Below, piece after piece: positions 1 to 10,160 of a stretch of 64,000 nucleotides of DNA. Position 1 is the first letter of the stretch. Every line of letters starts with the position of its first letter. A program made the position numbers and the translations under genes. A model generated the notes under the pieces. It ran no database searches, was not told the DNA's origin, and saw only the letters and a program-made list of their open reading frames with translations. Source of the DNA: Thiosocius sp963719025 (lineage in GTDB: Bacteria > Pseudomonadota > Gammaproteobacteria > Chromatiales > Chromatiaceae); NCBI GenBank assembly GCA_963719025.1, contig CAVRBK010000053.1, positions 1 to 64,000 of the forward strand. Reading direction: 5' to 3'.

Positions 1-96
1 TGGATTGATATTATTGGCGTCGTTAAAGTTCAGGCTGATTTATTGGACAAGAAGTATCTTAAGAGATGGTCCAAGAAACTCGGGCTATCGTATTAA
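1..96 (+). CDS. C-terminal end of an unidentified protein (partial, runs off the left edge)
   Basis: The first reading frame is open from base 1 to a TAA at 94-96 and ends in the residues LDKKYLKRWSKKLGLSY. The pattern D-I-I-G-V-x-K-V-Q then Y-L-x-R-W-x-x-x-L-G-L resembles the C-terminal tail of some nucleotidyltransferase-like proteins, but only 31 residues are visible, so no function is assigned. It is more AT-rich than the genes that follow. It is followed directly by the truncated kinase, so the junction may be a recombination point. Confidence 0.35.
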   Translation, partial: WIDIIGVVKVQADLLDKKYLKRWSKKLGLSY

Positions 97-126
97 GCAG
101 ATGCATTGTTATGTACTGTTGCTTGA

Positions 127-711
127 TGCCAGTTACGTATTGCTGGTAAGCGTACCGGGGTGGTGTTGGTCGGCTCGCATGTTGAAAAGTCGAGTCGTCA
201 GCTCAAGGCGTTGATGGCGCATCCTGATATTGCCCCGCTGCATGTCGATCTCGACTGGATGGTGCGCGATCAGGAGGGCCTGTTCGCCGCGATCGTGCAG
301 CAAATGAACGAGCAGATTACGGCGGGCTCTGGTGTCGTGCTCTATACCAGTCGTGGTGAAAGGCAATTTGCCAGTGCCAGTGAGCGGCTCGCCTTTGGTG
401 AACAGGTCTCGACTTTCCTGATGCGTCTGGTGCGCAACCTGCCGACCGACACCGGTTTTCTGATCAGCAAGGGTGGCATCACATCGAACGACACCCTCAG
501 CAGCGGACTCGCGCTGCGCACTGCCCGCGTGGTCGGGCAGATTCTTCCCGGCTGTTCGGTAGTGGTCTGTCCGGAGGATCATCCCCGCTACCCGGGCCTG
601 CCGGTTGTGATTTTCCCCGGCAACGTCGGTGCCGACGATTCATTGATGCAGGCCTATTCGATCCTTTCGCGCCGGATGGAAGAGCCAGTTCACTCGACCG
701 AGGCGGCATGA
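127..711 (+). pseudogene. 3' remnant of a four-carbon acid sugar kinase (DUF1537 / OtnK-YgbK type)
   Basis: The frame is open from 127 and a GTG at 160 could start translation. The protein from there (183 aa) carries only the C-terminal nucleotide-binding half of the DUF1537 kinase family. It begins at the VGSH segment that opens this domain and continues through a GGITSNDTLSSG loop and a GLPVVIFPGNVG segment near the end. Complete family members are about 400-480 residues and phosphorylate acids such as erythronate or threonate. The N-terminal sugar-binding half is absent, and a TGA lies just upstream in frame at 124-126. None of the usual pathway partners (aldolase, dehydrogenase) is present here. 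I read it as a decayed or recombined gene end. The family assignment is from recognised motifs; loss of function is inference. Confidence 0.6.
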
Positions 712-1216
712 GCCTGGCCGCCGGTCAGGAAACCATCTGATCGGCGGGCCGGTGATCGAACGGGCGATTCTTGTCCGGGACGGCATCGCTGTAGCAGCCC
801 GATGCCCTGCTGCGCCACGTGCAGCCGATGTGTTTTACCGTCAGCACCGGCCACCTCGAGATCGCGCGGTCGTCGATTCCCAGGGGCCGCGTTTGGTTCT
901 GCCCGGGATGCCTCGATTTCGCCGCGCGAGGTTTCAGTCACATCGGTAAGGCTGAGTGTGCCGATAAGAATGGCGTTCCCAACATGTGGTCGCAAAGTGT
1001 CAAGCCTGCTTTACGCTTTTGCCCAGGCCAGTCCCCGGTCTTCGTTTGCTGTTGCCTCTCACAACATCGCGGAAGAATCTGTAAGTAGCCGGTTTGAATA
1101 ACATAATTGCTGTTTGGCCGATGCTCGACAGGCACTTTGAATCTGCTCTGGCACGTTCAATGCTTGGTGCTCTCCAACGGCGTTTGCCATGTTGGCCGGC
1201 GACCCGGAGGGGACCG
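712..1216. other. gene-poor stretch, nothing convincing seen
   Basis: About 500 bases between the kinase remnant and the next supported gene. Short open frames exist on both strands, but none shows a recognisable motif, a good ribosome binding site and conserved-looking composition together. It may hold degraded coding sequence, in keeping with the truncated gene on its left. Confidence 0.4.
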
Positions 1217-1591
1217 ATGAAGACCTTGATATCCGCCGCGCAAAGCGCTGATGGTGAAATTTTCGATCAGGCGCCATGCCAGCTATCGAAAGACGAGTTG
1301 CATTGGCAGAACCAGCAATTCATCGGTACTGGGGGCATCAGCGAGGAAAACAACACGGCGGGGTTCCAGCCCGCTTATCGGCACGCCGAGACCGGCGAGG
1401 CGTTGATTTCCTGTTTTTCCGACGGTACCCCGGCGCCCGTGCATATTCTCGAGGGTCTGCCCGCCACCTGGGTGACCGGGCGAGATTCGCACGGAAAGGT
1501 CACTCATGTGTCATCGGCCGTGGTTGCCGGTTTTCTTCGCAACGGCGTTTTCTACACCCGAGAGGATGCCGCCCGGGCCTGTAACGATTGA
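1217..1591 (+). CDS. conserved hypothetical protein, 124 aa
   Basis: The start at 1217 (MKTLISAAQS) was chosen because GGAGG lies at 1206-1210, an ideal distance; the longer frame beginning at 1094 has no such site. The protein is soluble and has no signal peptide or membrane segment. Its recognisable core is F-I-G-T-G-G-I-S-E-x-N followed by a G-F-x-P-A-Y segment, then F-S-D-G-T-P-A-P-V-H-I-L-E-G-L-P and a C-terminal F-L-R-N-G-V-F-Y-T-R-E-D-A-A. I have seen this pattern in uncharacterised proteobacterial proteins but know no function. It stands alone, with a 244-base gap before the ATPase gene. Confidence 0.65.
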   Translation: MKTLISAAQSADGEIFDQAPCQLSKDELHWQNQQFIGTGGISEENNTAGFQPAYRHAETGEALISCFSDGTPAPVHILEGLPATWVTGRDSHGKVTHVSSAVVAGFLRNGVFYTREDAARACND

Positions 1592-1835
1592 GGCATTGTG
1601 TTCCTCGCGGTTATCCAGCGCCCGATAGCGCACAATTTCCTGCCACATCCGCCATTTGGGAGCATCGGCTTCTCTGCGCCGATCCAAGGTGGCCTTCGTC
1701 ACACTTACAGCACCTTACCGGGAATACTTGCCTGAATAAGCTAGACTTCGACAATAAACTATTGCTGGACTGCGTTTTTTAGCTTGTTTTGACGCGATTT
1801 GCAGGACCAGCCCGTGTGTCGAGGTGTTGTCCGTC

Positions 1836-4463
1836 ATGTACGAGGCTTTTTATAAGCTCGCTGGTGATCCTTTCCGATTGCTACCCGATCCCGAGGTGTT
1901 TTTCCCCCATCGAAGCTGCGCCCGGGCGTGGGCGTTCATGCGCTACGCGCTGAAGCGTGCCGAAGGCATCGTGGTGGTAACGGGGCCGCCGGGTTCCGGC
2001 AAGACCAGTCTGGCCGAACGCATGGCCAGGGAATCCAGCCCGGCAAGCACCCTATGTGTTCGCCTGGTGGCAGATGGGCTGGATGCGACTGAGCTGTTGC
2101 GCAGGTTGGGTTATGCCTTCGGACTGTCGGTCGAGGGTATGGATCGGGCCCGTCTTGCCCATAGGCTGGAACGCTACCTGCTGGATTTCGAGCAGGCCCA
2201 TCGCCGTGCGCTGGTAATAATTGATGAGGCGCAGATGCTGGACCGGGCGTCACTTGAGGCCTTGCGTCTGCTCACCGATCTGCAATCGCGGGCGCAGCCT
2301 GTCATGCAACTGTTCCTGTTTGGTCAGGAGCCGCTGGAAGACATTATGCGTGCCCCGGACATGGCCCAGTTCCAACAACGCGTGATCGCTGGCTGTCGAC
2401 TCCAGCCGATGAGCCTTACAGAAACCAAGGCATACCTGGAGTACCGTCTCGGTCACGCCGCTTGGCGTGGTGACCCCGCCATTGATGGAGCGGCTGTGGC
2501 CGCAATCCACCACTTCAGTGGGGGCCTGCCCAGGCACGTCAACAAGATTGGCAGTCGTCTGTTACTGCATGGCTGTACCGTGGAAAAGCATGCCTTGACC
2601 CGCGCTGATGTCGTCGTCGTAGTCAATGATCTGCGCAATGAACTGCTCGCGCCGCACGGCCAGTCGGCGCTTCCCTCGATCGCGGCGGCGGCTGCGCAGG
2701 ACGCGGTTACGGCCGGTTTGGCATTGGTGGCCCGCCATGGTGACGATGCGGCAGCGGAGGTTGCGAGATCTGAGCCGCTGAATACCCAGTTCGTGGATGA
2801 GGACCGTCCGCCATCGGCTCATGCGGACGTACCCAAGTTCAGGCATCCGGGAAATGGCATCGGATCGAGGGATGTGACGGCGGGCCGGTTTTACATGCGG
2901 AATGCTGTCAGACGTCCACGGGGGTCACGATTGCTGCGTTTGTTGCGCGACGCGATCAGGGGTGTTGGCGTGGCCATGCTGGCTTTTGCGCGGGCGCTGC
3001 CCGATCACGCGGCCACGGCAGGGCGTTGGGGAGGGATGCTGCGACAACAGTGGAAGCCTTCGCTGCAGCGCGTCGGTTCGACGGTGCGTGAGTCGGTATC
3101 CCGTATGGATATGACATGGCGTCCTTCGCAGCTGCAGGGATTGTCGCTGGTCGCGCTGGTCGCCGGCGTTGCGGTGATCTTCGGCGTTATCGGCGGTGGT
3201 GAAGACGCGGAGTCCAAGGACGCCATGGCGTCCTTGGCACTGCAGAACCCAGTGGCGCGGGATGAACCGTCGCTCGATGTGCTGTCTCCCAACCGGTCTT
3301 CAGCCTACCTCGCATCAGCGTTGTTCGGCGGCCAGGATGATTTGGCGCGCGCCAGCGAGGTGGAGGGAGGCAGTCTCTTGGGGATACCGTATGCGGCCGA
3401 GTCGCCGAACAGTTCGTCGGCTTTGACGGAGGTGAGGCGCACCGGCATCGATGTGGGTCAGCTGCTGCCTTCAGTTGTAGCCCGCAGTGTCAGTGATGGC
3501 CTGGCGTCCACGGTGGTGGATTCCGGGAGTACGCTGGAAATGTGGGCGTTTGCGCGCCCGAATGTCGGTTCAACGGACCAGACATTGACGTACCGGCTTT
3601 CCGGGGGCCTTGAGTCGATGGAGCAGGGGGCGCAGCGGTCGGGCGAGGATCAGGCGACCGCCGACGATGTTGTGCAAGCCGCCGAGCCGACCACGCGCGT
3701 TGCCCCGCACAATGATATCGACACCGGTATGCTGAAAAAACGTATCGCAGTGATCATCGGCGATCAAAAAGGGATAGACCCTGGTTTCGTGCGTTTGCTT
3801 CCATCGACAGCGGCCGGCAGTCCGAGTGCAGGCCTGGTCTCGCGTGACGTCACGAGCGCGCCGGCTGACGCCGGAAAGCGGCCTGCATCTGATTTGTCTT
3901 CGACTGGAACGTTCGAAGGCAATAGCCAAGGCGAGCTCTTATCAACAGAAGATCGGGACGAGCGGCAACAGCTTGCGGTCGTTGAGGACGACAGCGCGCT
4001 CACGACGGCCGATACAGGCAGCAAAGAGGATATTGGCAATCTGCTTGCACAGGCACAGACCGCGTTCAAGAAAGACCGCCTGTTGCTGCCGGACAAAGAA
4101 AGTGCCGCATACTACTATCGGCGCGCACTCTCACTGGCGCCGAACAACCGTCTCGCCCGACATGGCCTCGATCGGATTGTCCGTCGTTACGCGGAATTGG
4201 CAGAGTCGGCGTTGGAAAAAGGAAATTTCGACAAGGCGGAACGTTTTCGGCAGAGGGCCAATCGCGTTGTACCCGGACATCAGACAGTTGACGAACTGGG
4301 TCAGCGGATTGCGGACATGCAGGCGGCTTTGCGGGAGCAGAGGCTCGCCGCGGTCGAGTCCGATGACATGTCGGCCGAGATGAAAGAGCCGCGGAAAGAA
4401 CCGGAGCCGGACAAACGCAGCAGGAATGCTTTCGAAGTCTTGATGGGCCTGGTCAATAACTGA
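1836..4463 (+). CDS. ExeA/GspA/MshM-like AAA ATPase with transmembrane segment and periplasmic TPR tail, 875 aa
   Basis: The N-terminal 270 residues are an ExeA-family ATPase: Y-E-A-F-Y-K-L-x-x-D-P-F-R at the start, Walker A GPPGSGKT at residues 50-57, Walker B VIIDEAQ near 130, then the winged-helix-like lid. Such ATPases serve peptidoglycan passage in type II secretion (ExeA) or MSHA pilus biogenesis (MshM). A single hydrophobic segment sits near 433-455. After a long low-complexity acidic linker, residues about 733-832 form TPR-like helices (YYYRRALSLAPNNRLARHGL). ExeA or MshM alone is about 280-550 residues, so this is an extended version. ATG 1836 is preferred to GTG 1824 because GAGGTG at 1821-1826 gives correct spacing. 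An MSHA-type pilin cluster lies 46 kb away; a functional link is only a suggestion. Confidence 0.75.
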   Translation: MYEAFYKLAGDPFRLLPDPEVFFPHRSCARAWAFMRYALKRAEGIVVVTGPPGSGKTSLAERMARESSPASTLCVRLVADGLDATELLRRLGYAFGLSVEGMDRARLAHRLERYLLDFEQAHRRALVIIDEAQMLDRASLEALRLLTDLQSRAQPVMQLFLFGQEPLEDIMRAPDMAQFQQRVIAGCRLQPMSLTETKAYLEYRLGHAAWRGDPAIDGAAVAAIHHFSGGLPRHVNKIGSRLLLHGCTVEKHALTRADVVVVVNDLRNELLAPHGQSALPSIAAAAAQDAVTAGLALVARHGDDAAAEVARSEPLNTQFVDEDRPPSAHADVPKFRHPGNGIGSRDVTAGRFYMRNAVRRPRGSRLLRLLRDAIRGVGVAMLAFARALPDHAATAGRWGGMLRQQWKPSLQRVGSTVRESVSRMDMTWRPSQLQGLSLVALVAGVAVIFGVIGGGEDAESKDAMASLALQNPVARDEPSLDVLSPNRSSAYLASALFGGQDDLARASEVEGGSLLGIPYAAESPNSSSALTEVRRTGIDVGQLLPSVVARSVSDGLASTVVDSGSTLEMWAFARPNVGSTDQTLTYRLSGGLESMEQGAQRSGEDQATADDVVQAAEPTTRVAPHNDIDTGMLKKRIAVIIGDQKGIDPGFVRLLPSTAAGSPSAGLVSRDVTSAPADAGKRPASDLSSTGTFEGNSQGELLSTEDRDERQQLAVVEDDSALTTADTGSKEDIGNLLAQAQTAFKKDRLLLPDKESAAYYYRRALSLAPNNRLARHGLDRIVRRYAELAESALEKGNFDKAERFRQRANRVVPGHQTVDELGQRIADMQAALREQRLAAVESDDMSAEMKEPRKEPEPDKRSRNAFEVLMGLVNN

Positions 4464-4653
4464 TCACGAACGACTGATCGGGATTCTTGATCTGTTTGAT
4501 TGCCAGGTGAAGTCCCTCGATCAGATCTGCAAGTGCTCCGACCAGGTGGGCGGTCCGGATGGTCCGATCCTGCCAACCCGCTTGATTGCCGCCAGTGCCA
4601 AGCGATCCGCTGTTTCGGCGAATTGCGCGACGTCAAAGACGCAGATGCGGCAT

Positions 4654-4695
4654 GTTTGAAAAAGAAAAGCCCCGCAACCTCTCGGGTGCAGGGCT
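4654..4695 (-). terminator. intrinsic terminator of the hydrogenase/cytochrome operon
   Basis: Read on the minus strand, the segment forms a hairpin of about 12 pairs (arms at 4668-4679 and 4684-4695, two mismatches, TCTC-type loop) followed by a T-rich run, the complement of GAAAAAGAAAA at 4658-4668. It lies about 55 bases past the stop of the cytochrome/DUF302 gene, where the end of the minus-strand operon is expected. Confidence 0.7.
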
Positions 4696-4751
4696 GGTCC
4701 AGCGGCCGGCGCGGATAGCGATACAGGCTTTCCGTGCGAGGGTGCTGCTTT

Positions 4752-5401
4752 TTATGGTTTGCCGGAAGCACCGGCGGCCATCACGTCGAGCATCTGCTGG
4801 TTGACCCGGATCGCTGTTTTAACCACCTCCGCCGGCAGCAGTTTGCTGTTGATCAGCATGTCGAGGTTCAACATCATCAGCCAAAGCTTGCCCTTGTCGT
4901 CCTCGACCATGGAAATACGGCAGTGCATATAGCTCGAGAACACCGGATCGGCAATGACCATCAGGCGCGCGTCGAGTGGATTGCAGAACTGATAGATCGA
5001 CAGATCCTGTTGTGGCAGTTTTTACAGTCGCCACGATAGATCTTTTTGCCTGGCTTGGGGTCACCGAAGGTCGGGCGGATGTTGAATCTCTCGTCGGCAC
5101 GCAGGTCGAGTGAGGCGAGATAGGCCGCGACATCTTCGAAATCCTGTTCAGCGTACCTGTGCAGCTGCGAGGTGCGAACCATCAGTGGATACACCCGGGT
5201 ACCGGCGACGCAGTCCTTCATTGCCTTGATGATGTGTTCCCTCGGCAGCCCGGCGATGCGCGGCGACAGTTTGCCTGAAGCCCCCTGGCCGTGGATGCCG
5301 TGACACAGTGCGCAGGGCTTGTTGAGTCTCTGATCAGGCGGGAAGGCTTGCCACCAGTAGCACGGCGGTGACGAACAATCATCTGAACAATCTGTGATCA
5401 T
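4752..5401 (-). CDS. periplasmic c-type cytochrome joined to a DUF302 domain (frameshifted)
   Basis: Three pieces in different frames make one plausible protein. A signal peptide (LFVTAVLLVASLPA) is encoded near 5345-5385, out of frame with what follows. The mature part has a haem motif CALCH followed by a c553/c4-like body, then a second haem motif CKNCH. About six bases later, near 5007, the frame shifts into a DUF302 domain (YQFCNPLDARLM, then MHCRISMVED) that ends at 4752. Haem motifs indicate covalent haem c in the periplasm; DUF302 is of unknown function. Shifts lie near 5336 and 5007, so the true start is uncertain. The gene follows the hydrogenase protease by about 95 bases and is followed by a terminator, so it is probably co-transcribed. 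It may be a real cytochrome-DUF302 fusion or two genes collapsed by a deletion. Confidence 0.5.
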
Positions 5402-5495
5402 CTCCGGGTTCTTATTGCTTGAGGCTCACAGTGCAAGCGGCGAGGTGAGCAGCTGGCGTTTACAAGCTGGGCAATATAATTGCATTGATAAAAGG

Positions 5496-5984
5496 TTAAT
5501 TACGATCCAAAGCAGAAAGATTTGCGTTTTCGCCCGGCGTAAGCGTTGTTTTATCTGCGAGTGCGCTGATCAGGAACCCGGCGAGTGCCTCTACCGTATG
5601 CGGCAGTTGCGGGTCTGGCTGTGACTGGCAGCTTTCCCTGACGCCGATCGCGTAGATGCTCACGCGCGCCGGTGCACAGCCCAGGGTCCGTGCCAGTTGC
5701 AGCGTCTCTGCCAGTCCGAGGCTATGCGTGTCGACGCGTCCCCCCGCATCTGACAGGCGGTCCTCGGTCACCTCGAACCAGGGTGGGTCGTGTGCCGAGG
5801 CGAGCGCGGCGTCGATCAGGATCAGATGATCGATCTCATACATCCAGTTGATCAGCGCGGCGCCCGGACGGTCGAGCGCGAGTAACTCGATCTGCGCCGG
5901 CAGGCGGCCTTTCAATCTTTCGATCACCTGCCAGCCGGCCCGGTCATCGCCGAAGGGAGAGCCGAGACCGATGACCCGGGTCAT
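5496..5984 (-). CDS. [NiFe] hydrogenase maturation protease (HyaD/HoxW type), 162 aa
   Basis: This endopeptidase removes the C-terminal tail of the hydrogenase large subunit after nickel insertion. The N-terminal motif VIGLGSPFGDDRAGW contains the conserved GxGNxxxxDDG-like signature and a nickel-sensing acidic residue; a second segment (ILIDAA) and a D-T-H-S-L-G-L segment follow as in the family. The start is taken at ATG 5984-5982, which overlaps the TGA of the large subunit gene by four bases (ATGA) and implies translational coupling. Family length is about 150-170 residues. Its only target here is the adjacent hydA product, whose short tail after the last metal ligand is still encoded. 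Confidence 0.85.
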   Translation of the reverse strand: MTRVIGLGSPFGDDRAGWQVIERLKGRLPAQIELLALDRPGAALINWMYEIDHLILIDAALASAHDPPWFEVTEDRLSDAGGRVDTHSLGLAETLQLARTLGCAPARVSIYAIGVRESCQSQPDPQLPHTVEALAGFLISALADKTTLTPGENANLSALDRN

Positions 5985-7276
5985 CGCCGTTTTACATCGA
6001 GTCGCAGAAAATGCGTGGCGCAGGAAATGCATGGGTCGTAATTGCGGATGACGGTTTCGGCCCGCAACCGCAGGGCGTCGTCTGCAGCCTGCATGCCGAA
6101 CGCGGTCAGGCTGCGATGCAGGTCATCTTCTATGCGGGCCTGGTTCTGGCTGGTCGGCGGCACGATCCGCGCGAACCGGATGGTCCCCCGCTCATCCACC
6201 TCGTAACGATGCCAAAGCAGGCCTCGCGGCGCTTCGGTCGCACCACAGCCGCCACCCGCACGTGGCGTGACCTCGGCCCGCGGAGCTGCGGGCAGCGAAT
6301 AGCGTTGCAGCAGCCGGATTGCCTCAACGATTGCGACATGAATCTCCAGGGTCCGCGCGAACAGGCTGAGAAACATGTTGTCCGACGGAAACGCCAGGCC
6401 ACTCTGCTCAAGCAGGGCGCGGCTGCTCGGCGGGAGCCGGTCGAGGTTGAGATTGAGACGTGCGAGCGGGCCGACCAGATAGGGTTTTCTGTGCAGCAGT
6501 GAAAACAGTGCGGTCGACTGCGGCCTGTGTTCCTCGACGAAGTGCTGTTCATAGTCGTCAACCGATATGTCCAGTCCAGCATCGGATACGATGCGACCCT
6601 GTTCCAACGGGTAGTCTGTGGGATGGCGCATGGCCACGCTGGTGAAGGGCTGTGGGTCATCCGGCATCTCAAGCGTCGTGGCCCATTCAACCAGTTCGAC
6701 CGCCTCGGGCAGGGCGGCTTGCAGCTGCGTGAGCATGTTATCGACCTGCTGTTGCGATGGCGCGTGGAAGAAGCCGCCGACACAGGCACCGACCGGATGC
6801 ACCGAGCGACCGCCGAGCAGGCTGATCAGCTGGTTGCCAAGGCCTTGCAGGCGCAGTCCGCGGCGCACTGCCTCGGGATGGTCTTCGGCCATCCCGATGA
6901 CGCTGTCGTAACCGAGAAAGTCGGGTGCCGCCAGCAGGTGGACGTGCAGGGCATGGCTTTGCAGCCATTCGCCGCAATAAAACACCCGGCGCATGTCCTG
7001 CACCCATTGATCAGGGGTTATTCCGAAGGCGTTTTCCAGTGCCTGTGCGGCAGTCATCTGGTAGGCGATGGGGCAGATCCCGCAGATCCTTGCGACCGTG
7101 TCGATCACCTCGTGATAGCGTCGCCCCTCAAGGAACTTTTCGAAGTATCGGGGCGGCTCGAAAATATCCAGCGCGAGTTCTTCGATCCGGCCATTCTCGA
7201 TCCGCAGGCGTAATGCGCCTTCGCCCTCGACACGGGTCATCGCGGGAACATGGATGTTTACCGATCGTTCAGTCAT
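5981..7276 (-). CDS. hydA: group 3b [NiFe] hydrogenase large (alpha) subunit
   Basis: This is the catalytic subunit of a cytoplasmic bidirectional NAD(P)-linked hydrogenase/sulfhydrogenase. The N-terminal metal motif is RICGICP (C65 and C68). The C-terminal motif is DPCISCATH (C416, C419, H422). Nine residues (FLRLDVKRR) follow the final His and form the tail removed by the neighbouring protease. At 431 residues it matches group 3b alpha subunits. It overlaps hydD upstream by 8 bases and the protease downstream by 4, giving a tight operon. No residue essential for Ni-Fe binding is missing. The group 3b call rests on the whole four-subunit set and on the CISCATH ending. Confidence 0.92.
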   Translation of the reverse strand: MTERSVNIHVPAMTRVEGEGALRLRIENGRIEELALDIFEPPRYFEKFLEGRRYHEVIDTVARICGICPIAYQMTAAQALENAFGITPDQWVQDMRRVFYCGEWLQSHALHVHLLAAPDFLGYDSVIGMAEDHPEAVRRGLRLQGLGNQLISLLGGRSVHPVGACVGGFFHAPSQQQVDNMLTQLQAALPEAVELVEWATTLEMPDDPQPFTSVAMRHPTDYPLEQGRIVSDAGLDISVDDYEQHFVEEHRPQSTALFSLLHRKPYLVGPLARLNLNLDRLPPSSRALLEQSGLAFPSDNMFLSLFARTLEIHVAIVEAIRLLQRYSLPAAPRAEVTPRAGGGCGATEAPRGLLWHRYEVDERGTIRFARIVPPTSQNQARIEDDLHRSLTAFGMQAADDALRLRAETVIRNYDPCISCATHFLRLDVKRR

Positions 7277-8060
7277 CGTCGAATCCCTGCCGGTAGGTCT
7301 TCAGGCCGGCGACCTGGAACGACGGCGCCTGGCTGTTGATAAACAGAAAGCGCCTCGCGACATCAGAGGGAGGGAGGCCGAGCCCGTCGAGGCGTTTGGC
7401 CATGGCGTCACCGTTGACGTTTTCGGCCGGGCCAAAGCAGGCATAGCAGTCGCGACCGAAGCGCGGGCAGAGGGCGCCGCAACCGGTCTTGGTGACCGGC
7501 CCCATGCAGGGCTGGCCGCTCGCGACCATGACACATACGGAGTGCTGACGTTTGCACTCCAGACACAGTTTGTCGCGGTCGTCGAGTGGGGTGACGCCAA
7601 ACAGCAGTTGCTGGACTGCGGCGAGGACCTGGCGGCCGTTTACCGGGCAGCCCCAGAGTTCGAAATCGACCTGGATATGCTCGCGCACCGGTTCCGCGCG
7701 CGCCAGCGTCTGGATATACGACGGCTGCGCATAGATTGCCTGCTTCCAGTCTTCATTGCTGTTATCGAGGTTGCGCAGGGCCTGCAGGCCGCCGGCCGTT
7801 GCACAGGCACCGAGCGTGACAACGTAGCGGCTGTTTTCGCGCACCCTTTGGATGCGCGAGAGTTCGTCCGTGGTGGAGATGCTGCCCTCGACGAAGGCAA
7901 TGTCCACCGCCGCGTCCTCATCGGCCGCGCCGGCCTCGAGAAAGTGCCGGATATCGACCAGCCCGGCGAGCTGCAGAAGGGCCTCGCCGGCATTCAGGAA
8001 GGCCAGCTGGCAGCCGTCGCAGGATGAAAATTTGTGTACGGCGATGCTGGGTCTGCTCAT
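7269..8060 (-). CDS. hydD: group 3b [NiFe] hydrogenase small (delta) subunit
   Basis: This subunit carries the iron-sulfur clusters that pass electrons from the NiFe site. FSSCDGCQL (C14 and C17) begins the proximal cluster site, followed by LGACAT and WGCPVN, then a cysteine-rich C-terminal half (CLECKRQHSVC, then CMGPVTKTGCGALCP and DCYACFGP). There is no twin-arginine signal, as expected for the cytoplasmic group 3 enzymes and unlike membrane-bound group 1. Length is 263 residues, usual for the family. It lies one base after hydG and overlaps hydA. Confidence 0.9.
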   Translation of the reverse strand: MSRPSIAVHKFSSCDGCQLAFLNAGEALLQLAGLVDIRHFLEAGAADEDAAVDIAFVEGSISTTDELSRIQRVRENSRYVVTLGACATAGGLQALRNLDNSNEDWKQAIYAQPSYIQTLARAEPVREHIQVDFELWGCPVNGRQVLAAVQQLLFGVTPLDDRDKLCLECKRQHSVCVMVASGQPCMGPVTKTGCGALCPRFGRDCYACFGPAENVNGDAMAKRLDGLGLPPSDVARRFLFINSQAPSFQVAGLKTYRQGFDDD

Positions 8061-8061
8061 C

Positions 8062-8879
8062 TCAGTATCCCCTCACGCCCAGTAATTCCCGCACTCTGGG
8101 CCACTGAAAAACCGGGCCATCACGACAGACGAACTGGCTGCCCATCTGGCAATGTCCGCAATGCCCGACCGCGCACTGCATGTTGCGCTCCATGCTGAGA
8201 TAGATCGCATCGGCGACCAGGCCCCGCTCGTGCAGCCCCTTGGCCGCGGCATGCATCATCATTTCGGGGCCACACAACATGGCCATGGTTCGGTCCGGGT
8301 CGAAGTGCATTTCGTCGAACAGCGAGGTGACCAGTCCGACATGGCCGTGCCAGCCGGCCTGTGCAACGTCAGCAGCCAGAAGGACCTGGACATCGGGCAG
8401 TGTCGCCCAGGCGTCGTATTGCGACCGCCATATCAGGTCGTCGGTGTGCTTGACGCCCTGCAGAATACTCAGCTGCCCATAGTTGTCGCGATGTAACAGG
8501 ATGTGATGAATGATGGAAACGGAGGGTGCGCAACCCAGGCCACCAGTGACGACAACCACGTCGCGACCTTCGGCCTCCCGCATTGGCCAGCCTCGCCCGA
8601 AGGGGCCGCGCAGGCCGATGCGGTCGCCGACACCGAGCTGCGCAAGTCCCTTGGTTATGCGACCGAGTATGCGAATGGTGTGGGAGAGTATCTCGCCGTC
8701 GTCGGCGTCTGCCACGATCGAGATTGCCACCTCGCCGCAGCCGTGCAGGTAGAGCATGTTGAACTGCCCGGGCTCGAAGCTGTAGGGCATGCCGTCCGTC
8801 AACTTGAGCAGCAAGGTGAAGGTGTTGTCCGATTCGGCAATCCGTTCGACGACCATGGCCTCGCGCGGCACATACGGGT

Positions 8880-8883
<4 letters not shown>
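8062..8883 (-). CDS. hydG: group 3b hydrogenase gamma subunit, FAD/NAD(P)-binding reductase
   Basis: This is the diaphorase subunit, a ferredoxin-NADP reductase-like FAD/NAD domain protein of the dihydroorotate dehydrogenase PyrK type. The FAD part has FEPGQFNMLYLHG. The NAD(P) part has VVVVTGGLGCAPSVS and AMLCGPEMMM. The C-terminal [2Fe-2S] site is MQCAVGHCGHCQMG, with another Cys in FVCRDGP. The start at 8883 (MNPYVP) is chosen because it overlaps the hydB stop by four bases (ATGA); the frame is open 75 bases further upstream, but that part is arginine-rich and lies inside hydB. It would exchange electrons with NAD(P)H. Confidence 0.88.
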
Positions 8884-9995
<1,112 letters not shown>

Positions 9996-10160
9996 GTTAG
10001 GGCGCCGCTGGTGTCACATCCGTCTACAGCGTAGTTCAGCCCAATGCATTCGACAGTATCCAATCCGGTTTTCTTTGATTTGGGTAGACTAAGGGTCAAC
10101 CCGCACGGGCCGATAGCGGCGGGTTGCCATTGCGGCAGGTGCATCGGTCGGGAGCAAAAT

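Noticed and set aside
712..1216. Hidden frameshifted gene in the gap
   Set aside because: Peptide pieces such as LIGTLSLTDVTETSRGEI on the minus strand look mildly protein-like but could not be joined to a recognisable family.
1511..1702. Minus-strand open frame of 63 residues overlapping the conserved unknown gene
   Set aside because: Its first 38 residues (KWRMWQEIVRYRALDN) look protein-like and a modest AAGGTG precedes the GTG start, but the rest is antisense to a better-supported gene and I know no homologue.
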